Below, one piece after another: positions 9,490 to 19,484 of a stretch of DNA of 64,000 nt. Every line of letters begins with the position of its first letter. Position 1 is the stretch's first letter. The DNA lies in contig JAVHKY010000004.1 of the NCBI GenBank assembly GCA_035079385.1, forward strand, positions 20,119,001 through 20,183,000, in the 5' to 3' direction. The notes beneath the pieces were generated by a model. That model searched no databases and was not told the DNA's origin. It worked only from the letters and a program-made list of their open reading frames with translations. Both the position numbers and the translations under genes were made by a program. The stretch comes from Aspidiotus rigidus. Lineage: Eukaryota > Arthropoda > Insecta > Hemiptera > Diaspididae.

Positions 9490-11960
9490 CAAGGCACAGA
9501 GGGTTTTGACATTTTAACAAGGAAGTTGTTCAATGGGGGTTATTTCGAGAAAACTCGAGGGTTCTTTAACGAAGTTGAACGAGGGGTGGCAAGGAACCTG
9601 TTTTATGGGGTACGTGGGATCTGAAAAATGTATAACGCCATTCATTGTGACGTCAACAAATTATGACGTCTCAGGCTTGGACTTTGGAGCTACTCGTACA
9701 AATACATATGGTAGGAAAAGGGCTTGGACAAATTTCTGATCACCGAGCTATATATGATAAGAGCGACGTCGACTTCTAAACGGGTTCTTTAACGGAATTG
9801 GACAAGGGGTGGCAGGGAACCTGTTGTATGAGGAAAATTTTCGAGCTCCGAGCTTTGCCGGTCGGTTGGACGGCGGACGTTTTCTTCGGAAACGCCTCCG
9901 ATAAAACAGGTTCCCTGTTAAAATATCGCCATGCGCCATATGATGTCCCGCCAAAATAAAAATGGTTCAAGTCCAACGTCATTGGTAAGAATGGTCCAAG
10001 TCCCCCTCCTATCGGGGGTTTCTTCCTATCAAGTTGATTCTTCAGTCATAATATATTGACAGGAGGAGGACTTGGAACAATGTCGACTCTCGAGCCATAA
10101 TATACGAGGAAAGGGACTTTTACTTTCAGGCTATATAAGTCATGATACAAGGCACTCAGAAAAATTTTACGGAATAGCCAAATGAATAAAAATTGTGTTT
10201 CATACCTTTCTCAGTAGCTAGTGGCTTTTGGGGAGCTCACTTGTAGCCTTCATGGTCTAGTATGAGTCTAGTTTACAATATTTCAAGCTAGTGGCTCTTG
10301 TCCAGCTTAGAATATTTCAAGATAATACCTTTTGGAAGGCTCACTCGCTCCGCTGGTTTGCCTTTTCAGCGGGGAACCCGCTATCCTTTTTGTTGAGGGT
10401 ACTTCCAGGAAATTTTCGTCCGCGAGCGCGGGTGCGAGCGAGGTTGGTGACGTCACGGAGAGGAGAATGGGACTTGAAAAAATTCCGACCCCCGAGCTAT
10501 GTATGATGGGAGGGGGACTTAGAGAAATTTTGACTCTCGAGCTATATTCGAGTGGAGGAGGACTTGAGAAAATGTTATCCTCCAAGCTATACATATACGA
10601 TAGGAGTCGAAATTTTTCTTAGTTTTTTGCCGGAAGGCGAACGGCGCACGGTTCCTGTTGAAAAATTTTCATTCTCGAGCTATATGATGATAGAAGGGGG
10701 GAGGGGGACTTGAAGAAATTTTATCCTCCAAGGCATGTACAATAGACTCCGACATTTTTTCAAGTTTAGAAAAATTTAATGCTCCAAGCTATATACAATA
10801 CGAGTCAGAAGTTTTCACGTTTTTCGCCGGACGACACACGGCGCGCTCAGGCTCCCGCTCGCGGACGATGAAGTCACGTGGTTGATGACGTCACGTAGAG
10901 GGGGGAGGGACTTAGGAAAATTTCGTCCTCCGAGCTATATATGATAGGAGGGGGACTTGGAAAAACGACGGCTTCGTTGAAATTGCAGCGCGTTTAAGTT
11001 GTCACGTCATCATTTTCTGGACTTGGAAAAACTTCAGGCTCTAAGGAGGGGGACTCGGGATTGCAGTCCTGCATTGGCATCTAATTCTTTCGTGATCTAG
11101 TGTAGGTCCATCAGTTTAGAATATTTCAAGAGTATAATCCTAGTACCAAGCCTGTATGAAAAATTTTAAGCTAATAACTTTTGGAAGCCACCAGTGGCTT
11201 TTGGAGGGCTCACGCGCACCGCTCGTTCGCCTCTTTTCGTGATCTAGTATAGGTCCAGTTTGGAATATTTCAAGACTAGTAAAAAGCTCGTATAATGAAG
11301 GCTTCAACCTAGTATAGGTCTAGTATAAAAATTCATTTGGTCGGACGGACGCACACACGCAAATTTCGAAATCAAGGTAGGGATCAGGATTTCGAAATTT
11401 TTCCAAGTCGCAAGGTCATTTGCACGGACGTACGCAAATTTCAAAATCAGGGTAGGGGTCAGAGAAAAAGCCTTGAAACATGTCAAAATTTGAAACTCTT
11501 CAAGATTTCAATTTGAATTTTCAATACCGAAACCAATTCAAGCCATAGAACAGGTTTCCTACGTTCCTCGTTCAACTTTGTTGATGAAGCCGTAGTTTTT
11601 AATGTCTTTACTGCGTTAACTCCCGCACCCCACTATCGGAAATCTGAAAAGTCCAAGTTCTCTCCTCCTCTGATGACGTCACGATCTGATGACGTAATAG
11701 CCGCTCCCAATTTGATCTGGAAGTCCGCGAGTTTGCCATGATATCACGATCTGATGTTGTTGTAGGGACTTGGAAAACCAAGAAATCCCGTATACTAGCT
11801 CTGTAGGCCAAATACTAGTTTATATTAGATGCCTAGGCCATAGTAGCTTCCCCTCAGTCCAAACTCCGAGGTGTCGCCGTGTACTGAATGTTGAGCCTCG
11901 TGTGTCCAAGTATAGCCTATATTGCATGTTTTGCCTGGTGTATCTTAACTAGTATACTAA
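9490..11960 (-). repeat. Module A/B/C dispersed repeat cluster
   Basis: Multiple inverted-orientation copies of the module A core (ggacttggaaaaatttc followed by ctcgagctatatatgatag) occur, for example at about 10078-10120, 10470-10520, 10525-10580, 10660-10720 and 10905-10990. Module C-like units (ggttctttaacg, ttgaacgagg, ggaacctgtt) occur at about 9558-9605 and 9782-9830, and inverted near 11550-11600. Module B-like strings (ggacgacacacggcgc, aaaacaggttccctgttaaaa) lie around 9903-9922 and 10815-10845. A partial direct repeat with 'cggacg.acgcaaatttc' lies at 11340-11470. Open frames here are repeat-derived. No gene is supported. Confidence 0.65.
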
Positions 11961-12117
11961 AAAGGTGGAGGTAGGGGCCTCGCAGAACTCAACTTTTGTC
12001 TTGGGATTTTAAATTGGGTTAAGGGTAGAGAAGAGACATATAACTTGTCAAAAATTATAGATACTCTTCGGAAGGCTTCCGAAAATCATTAATAAACGTT
12101 CAAATTTTGTGTTCCAG

Positions 12118-12216
12118 ATGGAAGAGAGATAAGAAATACTTGGCCCTATGATATTATACTTGTGCATTGTCGTCGTTGACATGTCCGTGATGCGAGTAGA
12201 TCCAGGATTCGTGCAT
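12118..12216 (+). CDS. Candidate first coding exon of an unidentified host gene
   Basis: A 99-bp segment is bounded by a good acceptor (attttgtgttccag ending at 12117) and a consensus donor (cat then gtaagt from 12217). It opens with a 4-codon upstream ORF (ATG at 12118, TAA). A second ATG at 12148 then reads 23 codons without a stop and ends in phase 0: MILYLCIVVVDMSVMRVDPG and three more residues. The start is hydrophobic and could be a signal or anchor segment. The next candidate exon at 12815 is open in the matching phase. I do not recognise the protein. Evidence is splice signals plus phase only. Confidence 0.4.
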
Positions 12217-12814
12217 GTAAGTAAACGAATTTTTCGATGTTTGAAGGACAGGGGACGATCTTATTGAGTCCAAATAATTGTTTGAGCCTAATTCAAGAGT
12301 ATATTGGGTTCTTGTCTAGTCATTGAACGTTTCTCTGAAACATAATATCGTTTACGTTTGTCTATATGAAATGAAGTTATCGAATATACGCCATAAATTA
12401 TGTCACAATATTTCGTAGGACATATCACCGGTGAATTTTCTTGCTAACGAGCGACAAATACAATTATTGTGACAACTGTTATATTGGTTCGCTGATATTT
12501 TCGTCCAGTTTATGTGACATATTATAGGTACCCAACAACATAGAGATATCGGAGTTGGCACTCTGTACAAGTTACTGTGTATATCTGAGCGAATGATAAA
12601 TCATCCGCTACTTTATAAATGCATATACGTGTACACGCAAAGAATAAAAAATAAAATAAAATGATCGCCTCCTCTAGTTTTCTTTTGAATACGGCAGTGC
12701 GCGAAAGAGAAATTGTTTACGCGTTTAATTGAGTCCTTAATACGGCATAAAAATTGAAAAAACATTATGTAACATTTCTTTTTCTTTTCGTCGATTTAAC
12801 GTTGCACTGTACAG

Positions 12815-12900
12815 CAGATACATGTGTACGACATGAAACGGCTGGTTTACTCGATACCTGGGCACTCTTACATTCATCCATATGCCGGCACCAAGTATAG
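12815..12900 (+). CDS. Candidate second coding exon of the same gene
   Basis: A pyrimidine-rich tract (tttctttttcttttcg) and a tandem acceptor (acagcag, NAGNAG type, AG at 12814 and 12817) precede 86 bases. These end at a consensus donor gtaagt (12901). In phase 0, as left by the exon at 12118, it reads 28 codons without a stop, including MKRLVYSIPGHSYIHPYAG. It ends with two bases of a split codon. The NAGNAG acceptor would add or omit a single Gln. GC content is higher than in the flanks. No onward exon in the required phase could be assigned with confidence. The next 1.3 kb holds a PLE insertion. Family unknown. Confidence 0.4.
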
Positions 12901-13146
12901 GTAAGTTACATTATAAAATTATTACCGTATTCAGTAGAAAATAATATTATCTAGGAAGCGTTAGTGTGAGAGTGAAAAGTCACTATATCGTATTCTTGGT
13001 AATAGAAAAAAAAAGAGACTCTGGGAAAATGATGATTGTTTTCGCCTAAAGTAAAAGGCACTGTTTTTACAAGGTCTTACGAAATTGTTAGACGAGAATT
13101 GTTTTGAATGCGTCTCTGTTAAGGATGCGCGAATGTCATTGAAATT

Positions 13147-14475
13147 AGGTTTGCAAACTTTAGAAAGTACTCTTTTTTGGTACACCTCGAAGAAACGCCT
13201 ATTGGGTATATGTGCGATGTCTTGAGGGAGGTTGGTGTGCCCTCCGATACCGTTACTGAGTTCAGAGGGTTGGTCTCTGTTTGTCTGCTGACTAATATTT
13301 GTGAGTTCCGTGGCATCACATATCAGTTTCCGGGCTGTCTTCCTACGGGTGGCTCCCCTCCCCTCTTGTGTCCGAGGTGTTTATGGATAGGATGAAGGGT
13401 TTCCTCTTTGATTCTGTTTCCAACCAGTTCTCTGCCTTCACCGTGGACATCTATCGGTGGTATGGGTATGTGAATGATATTTTTGGTATCTGAACGGGGG
13501 ATGAGGACTCTCTTTGAGCCTTCCACCAAATTTAGAATTCATATCACGCGAAACTGAATTTTACCTTGGAGTTGAGTAGGTCACCTGTTTAAACTTCCTT
13601 GACCTCAAAATCGCCCTCCTTCCTTCGTCCACAGGTAATATGGATTTTGAGTTTGATGTCTTCCGTAAGCCGGCTTACACAGGGAAAAGTATAGGTGGGG
13701 ACTCACTTCACCACGCCTCACAAAAAAAGCCATGGTTCATAGTTTAGCTAGCCTCCCCCTATATCCTCGGAACCTCCCGAAAGAAATTGATACAATCACG
13801 CATATTACGCTCTCTAATAATATTAAGGAAGATTGTACGCAGAAGGGAGGACTACCTCCCTGACTCATCTTGGTAACGCTGGGAAAAAAACGCGTAGGGT
13901 TCGGGTCCCGTATCTGGGTCACAATTCCCATAAAATTCAAAGATTGCTGAAGAATCTTGGGTACAAGACTGCTGTTTACAGTTCTCACACTCCGCGGCAC
14001 CTTTCTAACCAGAAGGACCCCACTCCCCAAAACGGGAATCTATAAGATCAATCGCGGCGATTTGGCCAGATGGGCAGGGTTCTTGCGGATCGTATCGGCG
14101 AGCATGAATCCGCTATTCGCAACAACAAACCTCAAAAATCTGCCTTTGCCAGGCATATTCTCGCCACGGGCCATTCTCCCTCAAAAATGAGGGTCTCTTT
14201 CCTCCACACCTCGCAGAAAAGCAGGGTTTTAAACAAATTAGGGGAGATTGAGATTATAAAGTACAAAAATAATACACAGCCTGCAAATTACTAAACGACA
14301 CGGAGCAGGTTTTGTTTGGCAGGTTCGTGACGTACGTTTAGTAACGGAGTCTTTTCCTTCTTCTCGTTATTTCTTTTTCCTCTTCTCGGTTTAGTTGCGA
14401 TCTGATGATGGGGTGTTTCACTCCAAAACCGGTCGTCGCTTAAATAATTTGTTTGTTCCTTCTTCCCTTTTTTTT
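13147..14475 (+). pseudogene. Penelope-like element, second subfamily, decayed
   Basis: A 5'-truncated PLE. The first block reads VPSDTVTEF...CEFRGITYQFPGCLPTGGSPP (about 13237-13360), the RT segment before and at motif B. RWYGYVNDIFG (about 13455-13490) corresponds to motif C, with the catalytic YVDD changed to YVND. FEFDVFRKPAYTGKS (about 13640-13690) follows. Stops and frameshifts then lead to the GIY-YIG half at 14050-14294 (FGQMGRVLADRIGEHESAIR, SAFARHILATGHS, LNKLGEIEIIK). The 3' end has ctgatga at 14402, a gggg(u)/(a)ctcc stem and a GCGA/TCGC outer pairing. The PxYTGK signature differs from the copies at 1-3, 39-41 and 62 kb, so this is a different subfamily. It lies downstream of the candidate exons, possibly in an intron. 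Confidence 0.8.
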
Positions 14476-14970
14476 TTCGTTATATTTGCCTCGTAATGTT
14501 CGTATCTTGAGGAAAACTTCTTTAATTTTATTGGTGCATCTCGATGGCGTTTAGATTTTGAACGAGTTAATATCTCAAAAGAAAAGGAGTCAAGGACCCC
14601 GCGTCAGACGGTCACCAGCACAGAAAAATCCGATAGTTTCCCTTTAAAATGGACTCATAAAAACTTGAGTCACCCACAGTTGAAATTGACTCGATAAGTT
14701 TCAACAAATTCATAAGGTGGAATAGTTCATACATTGACAGAGGACGATTTTTTATTTCTTCTATTATAAATCAACGATTGATCAACGATTGTTAGAACCT
14801 ATTGTTTTTAAAGCCACAGAACTTATAAGCTTCTATAATAGTTCTTCTCTTGTGAATGAGATTAATAGATTATGCATTCGATAGCACGTCCTTTGATAAA
14901 CCTTTGCTATCATTAAGCAGAAATCTTCTACTTCCTTGGTTGATTTTTCTAATATTTTATTAACTTTGCT
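14476..14970. other. Spacer without recognisable features
   Basis: AT-rich sequence between the PLE 3' end and the polymerase fragment. A - strand open frame over 14833-15078 overlaps the polymerase fragment. Its product resembles nothing I know. Confidence 0.4.
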
Positions 14971-14978
14971 ACAATCCA

Positions 14979-15448
14979 GGCTAGAAGAGCTGTAGCGAAA
15001 ATATGTTTGAATAGTTTGTGGGGGAAGTTTGGACAGAGACGAAATATGAGTCAAACTGAGTATGTCACTAGTGTACAAAGGTTTTATGAAGTCTTACTAG
15101 ATAATAGATTGACAGATGTAAATGTAAATTATTCATCAGATGAGACTATACAGATGAGTTACATAATACTAGTAGGTACTAATATTTATATAGCTTCATT
15201 CACAATATCAAATGCTAGATTAATATTACATAATATATGAAAAACTAGATGAATTAGGTGAAGCTGTGATTCATTGTGATGCAGATTCTATAGTTTATTT
15301 TGATGACGGTGAAAATATTGTCAAAATAGGAGATATGCTTAGAGATTGGACAGGTGAGCTTAAAAAGAATGAATATATTATTAAGTTGTGGGCATCAACT
15401 GGTCCTAAAAGTTATTATTGTGAAACTAATTTAGGTAAAATACATTGA
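14979..15448 (+). pseudogene. Polinton/Maverick-type protein-primed DNA polymerase B, C-terminal fragment
   Basis: The frame entering at 14979 reads ARRAVAKICLNSLWGKFGQR, the NSLWGKFGQR block typical of Polinton/Maverick (and adintovirus-like) family B polymerases. After a one-base frameshift near 15230 it continues YEKLDELGEAVIHCDADS. This is the metal-binding motif, with the usual T of CDTDS replaced by A. IVYF and a GDMLRDWTGEL segment follow. Intact elements of this class use a protein-primed polymerase of over 1,000 residues. Only about 155 codons are left here. No capsid, integrase or ATPase gene and no terminal repeats were found nearby, so this is a stranded relic. An endogenous virus relative cannot be told apart from a Polinton on this fragment. 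Confidence 0.75.
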
Positions 15449-15494
15449 ACTATCAAAATTTAGAAAAATTGAATGGTAATACAATGATAACACC

Positions 15495-15660
15495 AACCTT
15501 GGGTTCAGTCGCTTTCTATACCTTGAGAATGGCTGTTTAGCTGAAAGCGCTTGGTCGTGTGGTTTTATTGCGGTTCGTGTATCTACCTCTTTACTCTTTT
15601 GAGTATATTTCTTCATAATGAATGACCGTAAACTTGAAAAACGGATTGCTTCTAGCTTAT
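15495..15660 (+). mobile_element. PLE 3' end fragment with tail extension
   Basis: The string gggttcagtcgctttctata, then a gagaatggctgtttagct stem-loop followed by gaaagcgct, matches the 3' end of the PLE at 40845-40960. It ends ttcata followed by ATG and codons for MNDRKLEKRIA. The same kind of reading (MxxRxLExRI) is seen in the tail extension at 1199-1230. Only the terminal about 165 bases were inserted or retained. Confidence 0.7.
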
Positions 15661-15735
15661 AATAACTTGAATATGATTTTCAAGTTTCTTAAACGAATAA
15701 AATTGAAATAATAGTGTGACTTATTAAATATAGAT

Positions 15736-16662
15736 CAGTGTTTCTCAACCGGTGTGCTGCGGTACATCACTGTGCCGGAAGCCCGCCTCAGGTGTGCCAA
15801 AAAAGTTTTATCAAAAACATGCATGAACTAAAAAAAGAATATTGCCATATTTTTTTTTTAATAATTTGACAGAAATGTTATTATTTTAATTAAATAAATT
15901 AAAAATATTTTATCAATATAAATAAATATTTTCCAATTAAATGCTTTTCTAAAACAAAAATAATTTCAATTCTTAGTACAAAGTAATTTTTTGAAATTCA
16001 ATTTATTAATTTGAATAAGGATATAAATTTAAATAATTAAATCGTTAATTATATCTTTCAGGATAATAGGATGATTAAATAAAATATTTTTAATTTGTTA
16101 CCTCGATGTTGAATTAATAAAATTATATTAAAAGTATTTATATAATTTAGTCTGTAGTTCTACTCAATTGATTAAAGATACAATCTATTTTAATATTAAT
16201 TGATGGCAATGTTTATGAATGAATTACGTGTTGGTTTAAATGGAATACCCCGAATTTTCTCTGATTTTATTATACTGTATTTTGAAATAAAAAATTATAA
16301 AATAAAAAAATTCTATTAATAATTATAGACAGAAATTTCTCATTTAAAAAATACAATATCAAATTAATTAAATGAATTTTTAATAATAATTGATATTTGA
16401 AATTAATTAAGAATTTAAATCAAAAATAAAGCTAATAGTTTGTTATTAAACTCATAATTTGAAAATCAAACTTTTCAAAAGCAATTAAAAATTTAAATTT
16501 CGAATTTAGAAATTAATATTCTATATACATGATCTGAAAATTATAAAAGTTATACTTGAAGAAATAAGATGATTAGATTTATTAATGATATAGAAAAAAT
16601 TCAATTTAAATGTAATTAAATAGAAATTTTTACTAAAAAATAAATTAAAATATTTATTTCAA
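15736..16662 (+). mobile_element. hAT-type transposon left terminus and AT-rich interior
   Basis: Bases from 15736 read cagtgtttctcaaccggtgt followed by a gctgcggtacat..aggtgtgcc block. This is the widespread hAT terminus of the CAGnGnTTCTCAACCGGTGTGC type. The sequence that follows is about 75-80% AT with no open frame. A matching right end was not found before the Helitron at 16663 or after it. The element is therefore truncated, or its right end has decayed beyond recognition. Confidence 0.55.
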
Positions 16663-17594
16663 TCTAATATATAAAGTAGAATGTTTGTCTGTATATCTGT
16701 CTGTATGTATGTTCGTCCATAACTTTCAAACGCTTCACCTATCGACCTGGAATTTTTTTTGAAAAATTTCGTTTTTTCTGGGTCAGGTTCTTAAATACAT
16801 TTCGAAGTTTTGACTCCCTGAAGGTGGAGTAGGGGGCGACAAAATTAGGAAAAACGGGCATTATCGAGTACTGAAACTGCTTTGCGCTGTACGTTAGACC
16901 TACGCGCGTTGAGTGGCGCAGTTTCGAAAATTGAATTATTGTGATAACTCGAGTATAACTCATTTTTATGAAAAATTGAAGAGAACAAAAATTGTAGCCC
17001 ATGTAATTTCCTTTCGAACGAGCCCGGTTCCAGATTTTTAGGAGGAAATTTTTTGACTACAGTATTCGCTGTACTTCCATACTAAGTAAGTTATTTTATT
17101 CACAGTTTTAAAAACACCTAGGCCTACATAAAGGATTTTACATCCGGTATCTCATACAAGAACCAATGTCTAGACACGGTGCGCACTGCGTATGGGCTAG
17201 CGGAAATGACCCTTTTTTTTACCTGTTGTCCGTGTGTTTTCTTAGGGACTGGCAAAATGTCAATGGATTTGTCTGTATTCTGCTGCGATACAGGCTTCAC
17301 GCGTTAAGTCAGCTCTCAAGTGAATTAGTGTGTAAAAAATTTAATTTGGTGATTTTATTTTTGTGCGATTCGGAACTTTGATATTTTATAAGTACAGTCG
17401 CAGTTTTTGGTGTCTATTTTCTTATTTTTGAACTGAATAGTTGTGAATTTTGCAAAACTTTTTCCACTGTTTCTTTTTTAAAAATTATCTGAATTCCAAG
17501 ATACCTACAAGATACAGATACCTATAAAACACAGATATCTACTCAACACACAGCTAGCGGTCAGGCGCGCCGGAGGCGCGTCGCCAACCGCTAG
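16663..17594 (+). mobile_element. Non-autonomous Helitron
   Basis: The 5' end is TCtaatatataaagtagaatg followed by a tgtctgt-rich stretch, as in many arthropod Helitrons. The 3' end has a GC-rich hairpin (ggcgcgcc, gga, ggcgcgtc at about 17561-17579), then CTAG at 17591-17594. The bases outside are A (16662) and T (17595), the A^T insertion site expected for Helitrons. An outer ctagcggt/accgctag pair extends the terminal hairpin. The interior (932 bp in all) has no Rep-helicase coding sequence. Confidence 0.75.
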
Positions 17595-17779
17595 TATAAA
17601 TATATTTATATTTTCAAGATTCCAATTTTTATGACTATAGTCATTGAATAAAAAGATTCTTTTAGGAAAATTTATTGTGGTTGGATGTTTGTACACTTCT
17701 GTACTTTCCAATAACATCTCTCTGAATTTGGTGTACGTACAATTTTACTGTACCTACACAAGAAAGAAACATTATTATG

Positions 17780-18300
17780 TATACAGACCCAAGAGCAATT
17801 TAATGTGTAAGACTAATGAGTGCGAGAAAGGAAGAAAAAATTACCTATGAACCACTCTGTATACAGATCAAACAATAGTATGGTACATAAGACCAATGAG
17901 TGTGAGAGAGAAAGAAAAATTATTATAATATCTGTACAGACTAAACTTGAGTTTGATGTGTAAGATTAATTTATAAAAAAATTGTATTGTACCGAAATTA
18001 GGACCCTATGAAAGAGAATTCTTTTTCCAAATAGAAGGACGTGAAATTTGTGTTTTGTATCAACGCTGCTTACCAAGATCACCAAACTGCTGTGTTTCGT
18101 GTAAGGCCAATGCATCGCAGAGATTACTGGTGTTCGGACCAAACAGCAGTTGGGTACGTGAGACAACGTGTAAGAGAGAGAGAAAAAACGGGTATGTTAA
18201 TTCGTATAGTGTAATCGTATGACGTATATTGGTTTATTAATTCACGTTTTTCGAGTAGCGCTGGTAAGACTAATAAGTGCGAGAGAGAAAAATTACACGA
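17780..18300 (+). repeat. Degenerate repeat: 'aagactaatgagtgcgagag' units
   Basis: Related copies of 'aagactaatgagtgcgagag' followed by aaagaaaaattac occur near 17808, 17890 and 18255, with a weaker one near 18160. Repeated 'tgtatacagac' strings lie between them. Irregular spacing argues against a simple satellite. No coding content. Confidence 0.45.
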
Positions 18301-18865
18301 TTGTAGGGCAGTTGTGAGGAAGTTGGTTGTCAGTTTGAGGCGTCGATAATGAAGTGTCTGCACGGCTTTCAGCGGGACTGGTTCGGAATGTTCTAGTGGC
18401 TATTCTGAGGGAGGAATTTCGGATAGTGTCGAGTAGTTTTGAATGAGAGGGAGGGGCGAGACCGTAAATGGTTGACCCGTAATCTACGATGGATCGGGTT
18501 AAGCTCTGGTAGAGGTGGAGAACGATTTTTTAGGGTGGGAAAGGAATTTCAGGACATAGGGTCCTTGAAGTCCAAGTTGGTGCAGGATGACGCATATGTG
18601 GTATGTCCAGACTCTCGAGAAAGCGTTCTCCATGTCAAAAAATATTAAGTAGAGGTTCGCTCCGTGAGCATGGGCGTCGTAGATTTGGGAATCGAGGTCA
18701 GCAAGGGCCATTAGAGCTGATCGACCCTTACGGCAACCATATTGTGTATCACTTGATATTTCGTTGGAATCAAGGAACCAGAAGAGTCTATTATTGATAA
18801 TTTTGTTCAGAACTTTGCTAAGAGTGCTTGAGTTGCGTTTTTTGTGAAAATGATATCAATTTCTG
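18130..18865 (-). pseudogene. Jockey/I-type non-LTR retrotransposon reverse transcriptase fragment
   Basis: The - strand from about 18860 reads LSKVLNKIINNRLFWFL, then DTQYGCRKGRSALMALADLD, then LIFFDMENAFSRVW. These are RT blocks 0-2 of Jockey/I-type elements (QxGFRxxRS and FxDxxxAFDxVW), with the catalytic Asp of motif A present. After 18499 the frame is lost. A further - strand segment (18363-18130) may be the eroded next part. No YADD was found. Confidence 0.7.
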
Positions 18866-18969
18866 GACAGATTATTTGTGAGCTGCATCCATCACGTATT
18901 AAAATACTTCGTGAAATCTATAAAATTCTGGGGCGATGAATCTAATGTGTTACCTTGGATGATAAATTC

Positions 18970-19484
18970 TCACGGGTACCTACCTTTTTTTCTCTTTATT
19001 TCTTTAATAATAATAAATAAATAAAGGAGTTGGATTGTGATAGTGGGAGAGAGGGAATTAATGTAAGAGTAGATGGCAGGGAAGACGGAGAAATCAGTGA
19101 CATGGAGGCAAATAAGTACAGCGAAAGAACGTTGGATGTTCAAGTTGGTAAGTAAGGAATGAAGTGTTTTTTGTTGAGTGATGAAGTGAGGGCATTGGAA
19201 AAGAAGATGATTCAGATGTGCAACTATCATGTCCCCCATATGAAAGGGGCAAACAAGAGAAGTATGTGGAAGGAATTTAGGTAGATCATAGGGGAGTGTA
19301 TTGTGATCGAAACGAAGTCTGCAATTGTAACTGTGAATTTCTGGTTTACGTAGTTCGGCAATGTAAACCAGGGACGGTTGGGGATAGACCTTTCAAGGTG
19401 GAAGTATTGAGAGGATTTGCGAATGTTTTCCAAGTAGTGCCTATGCCACCTGTCTTCGATTTCTTCTCGGGCGATGACTAAGAG
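18970..19484 (-). pseudogene. Jockey/I-type retrotransposon pol C-terminus
   Basis: The - strand reads IEDRWHRHYLENIRKSSQYF, IPNRPWF and, after a frameshift, DMIVAHLNHLLFQCPHF. This matches the C-terminal Cys/His region of Jockey/I-type pol proteins (pWF ... H-x4-C). It ends in a ttattattatta-type tail on that strand near 19000. It is separate from the RT fragment at 18130-18865, because the order on the - strand is C-terminus first. Confidence 0.6.
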
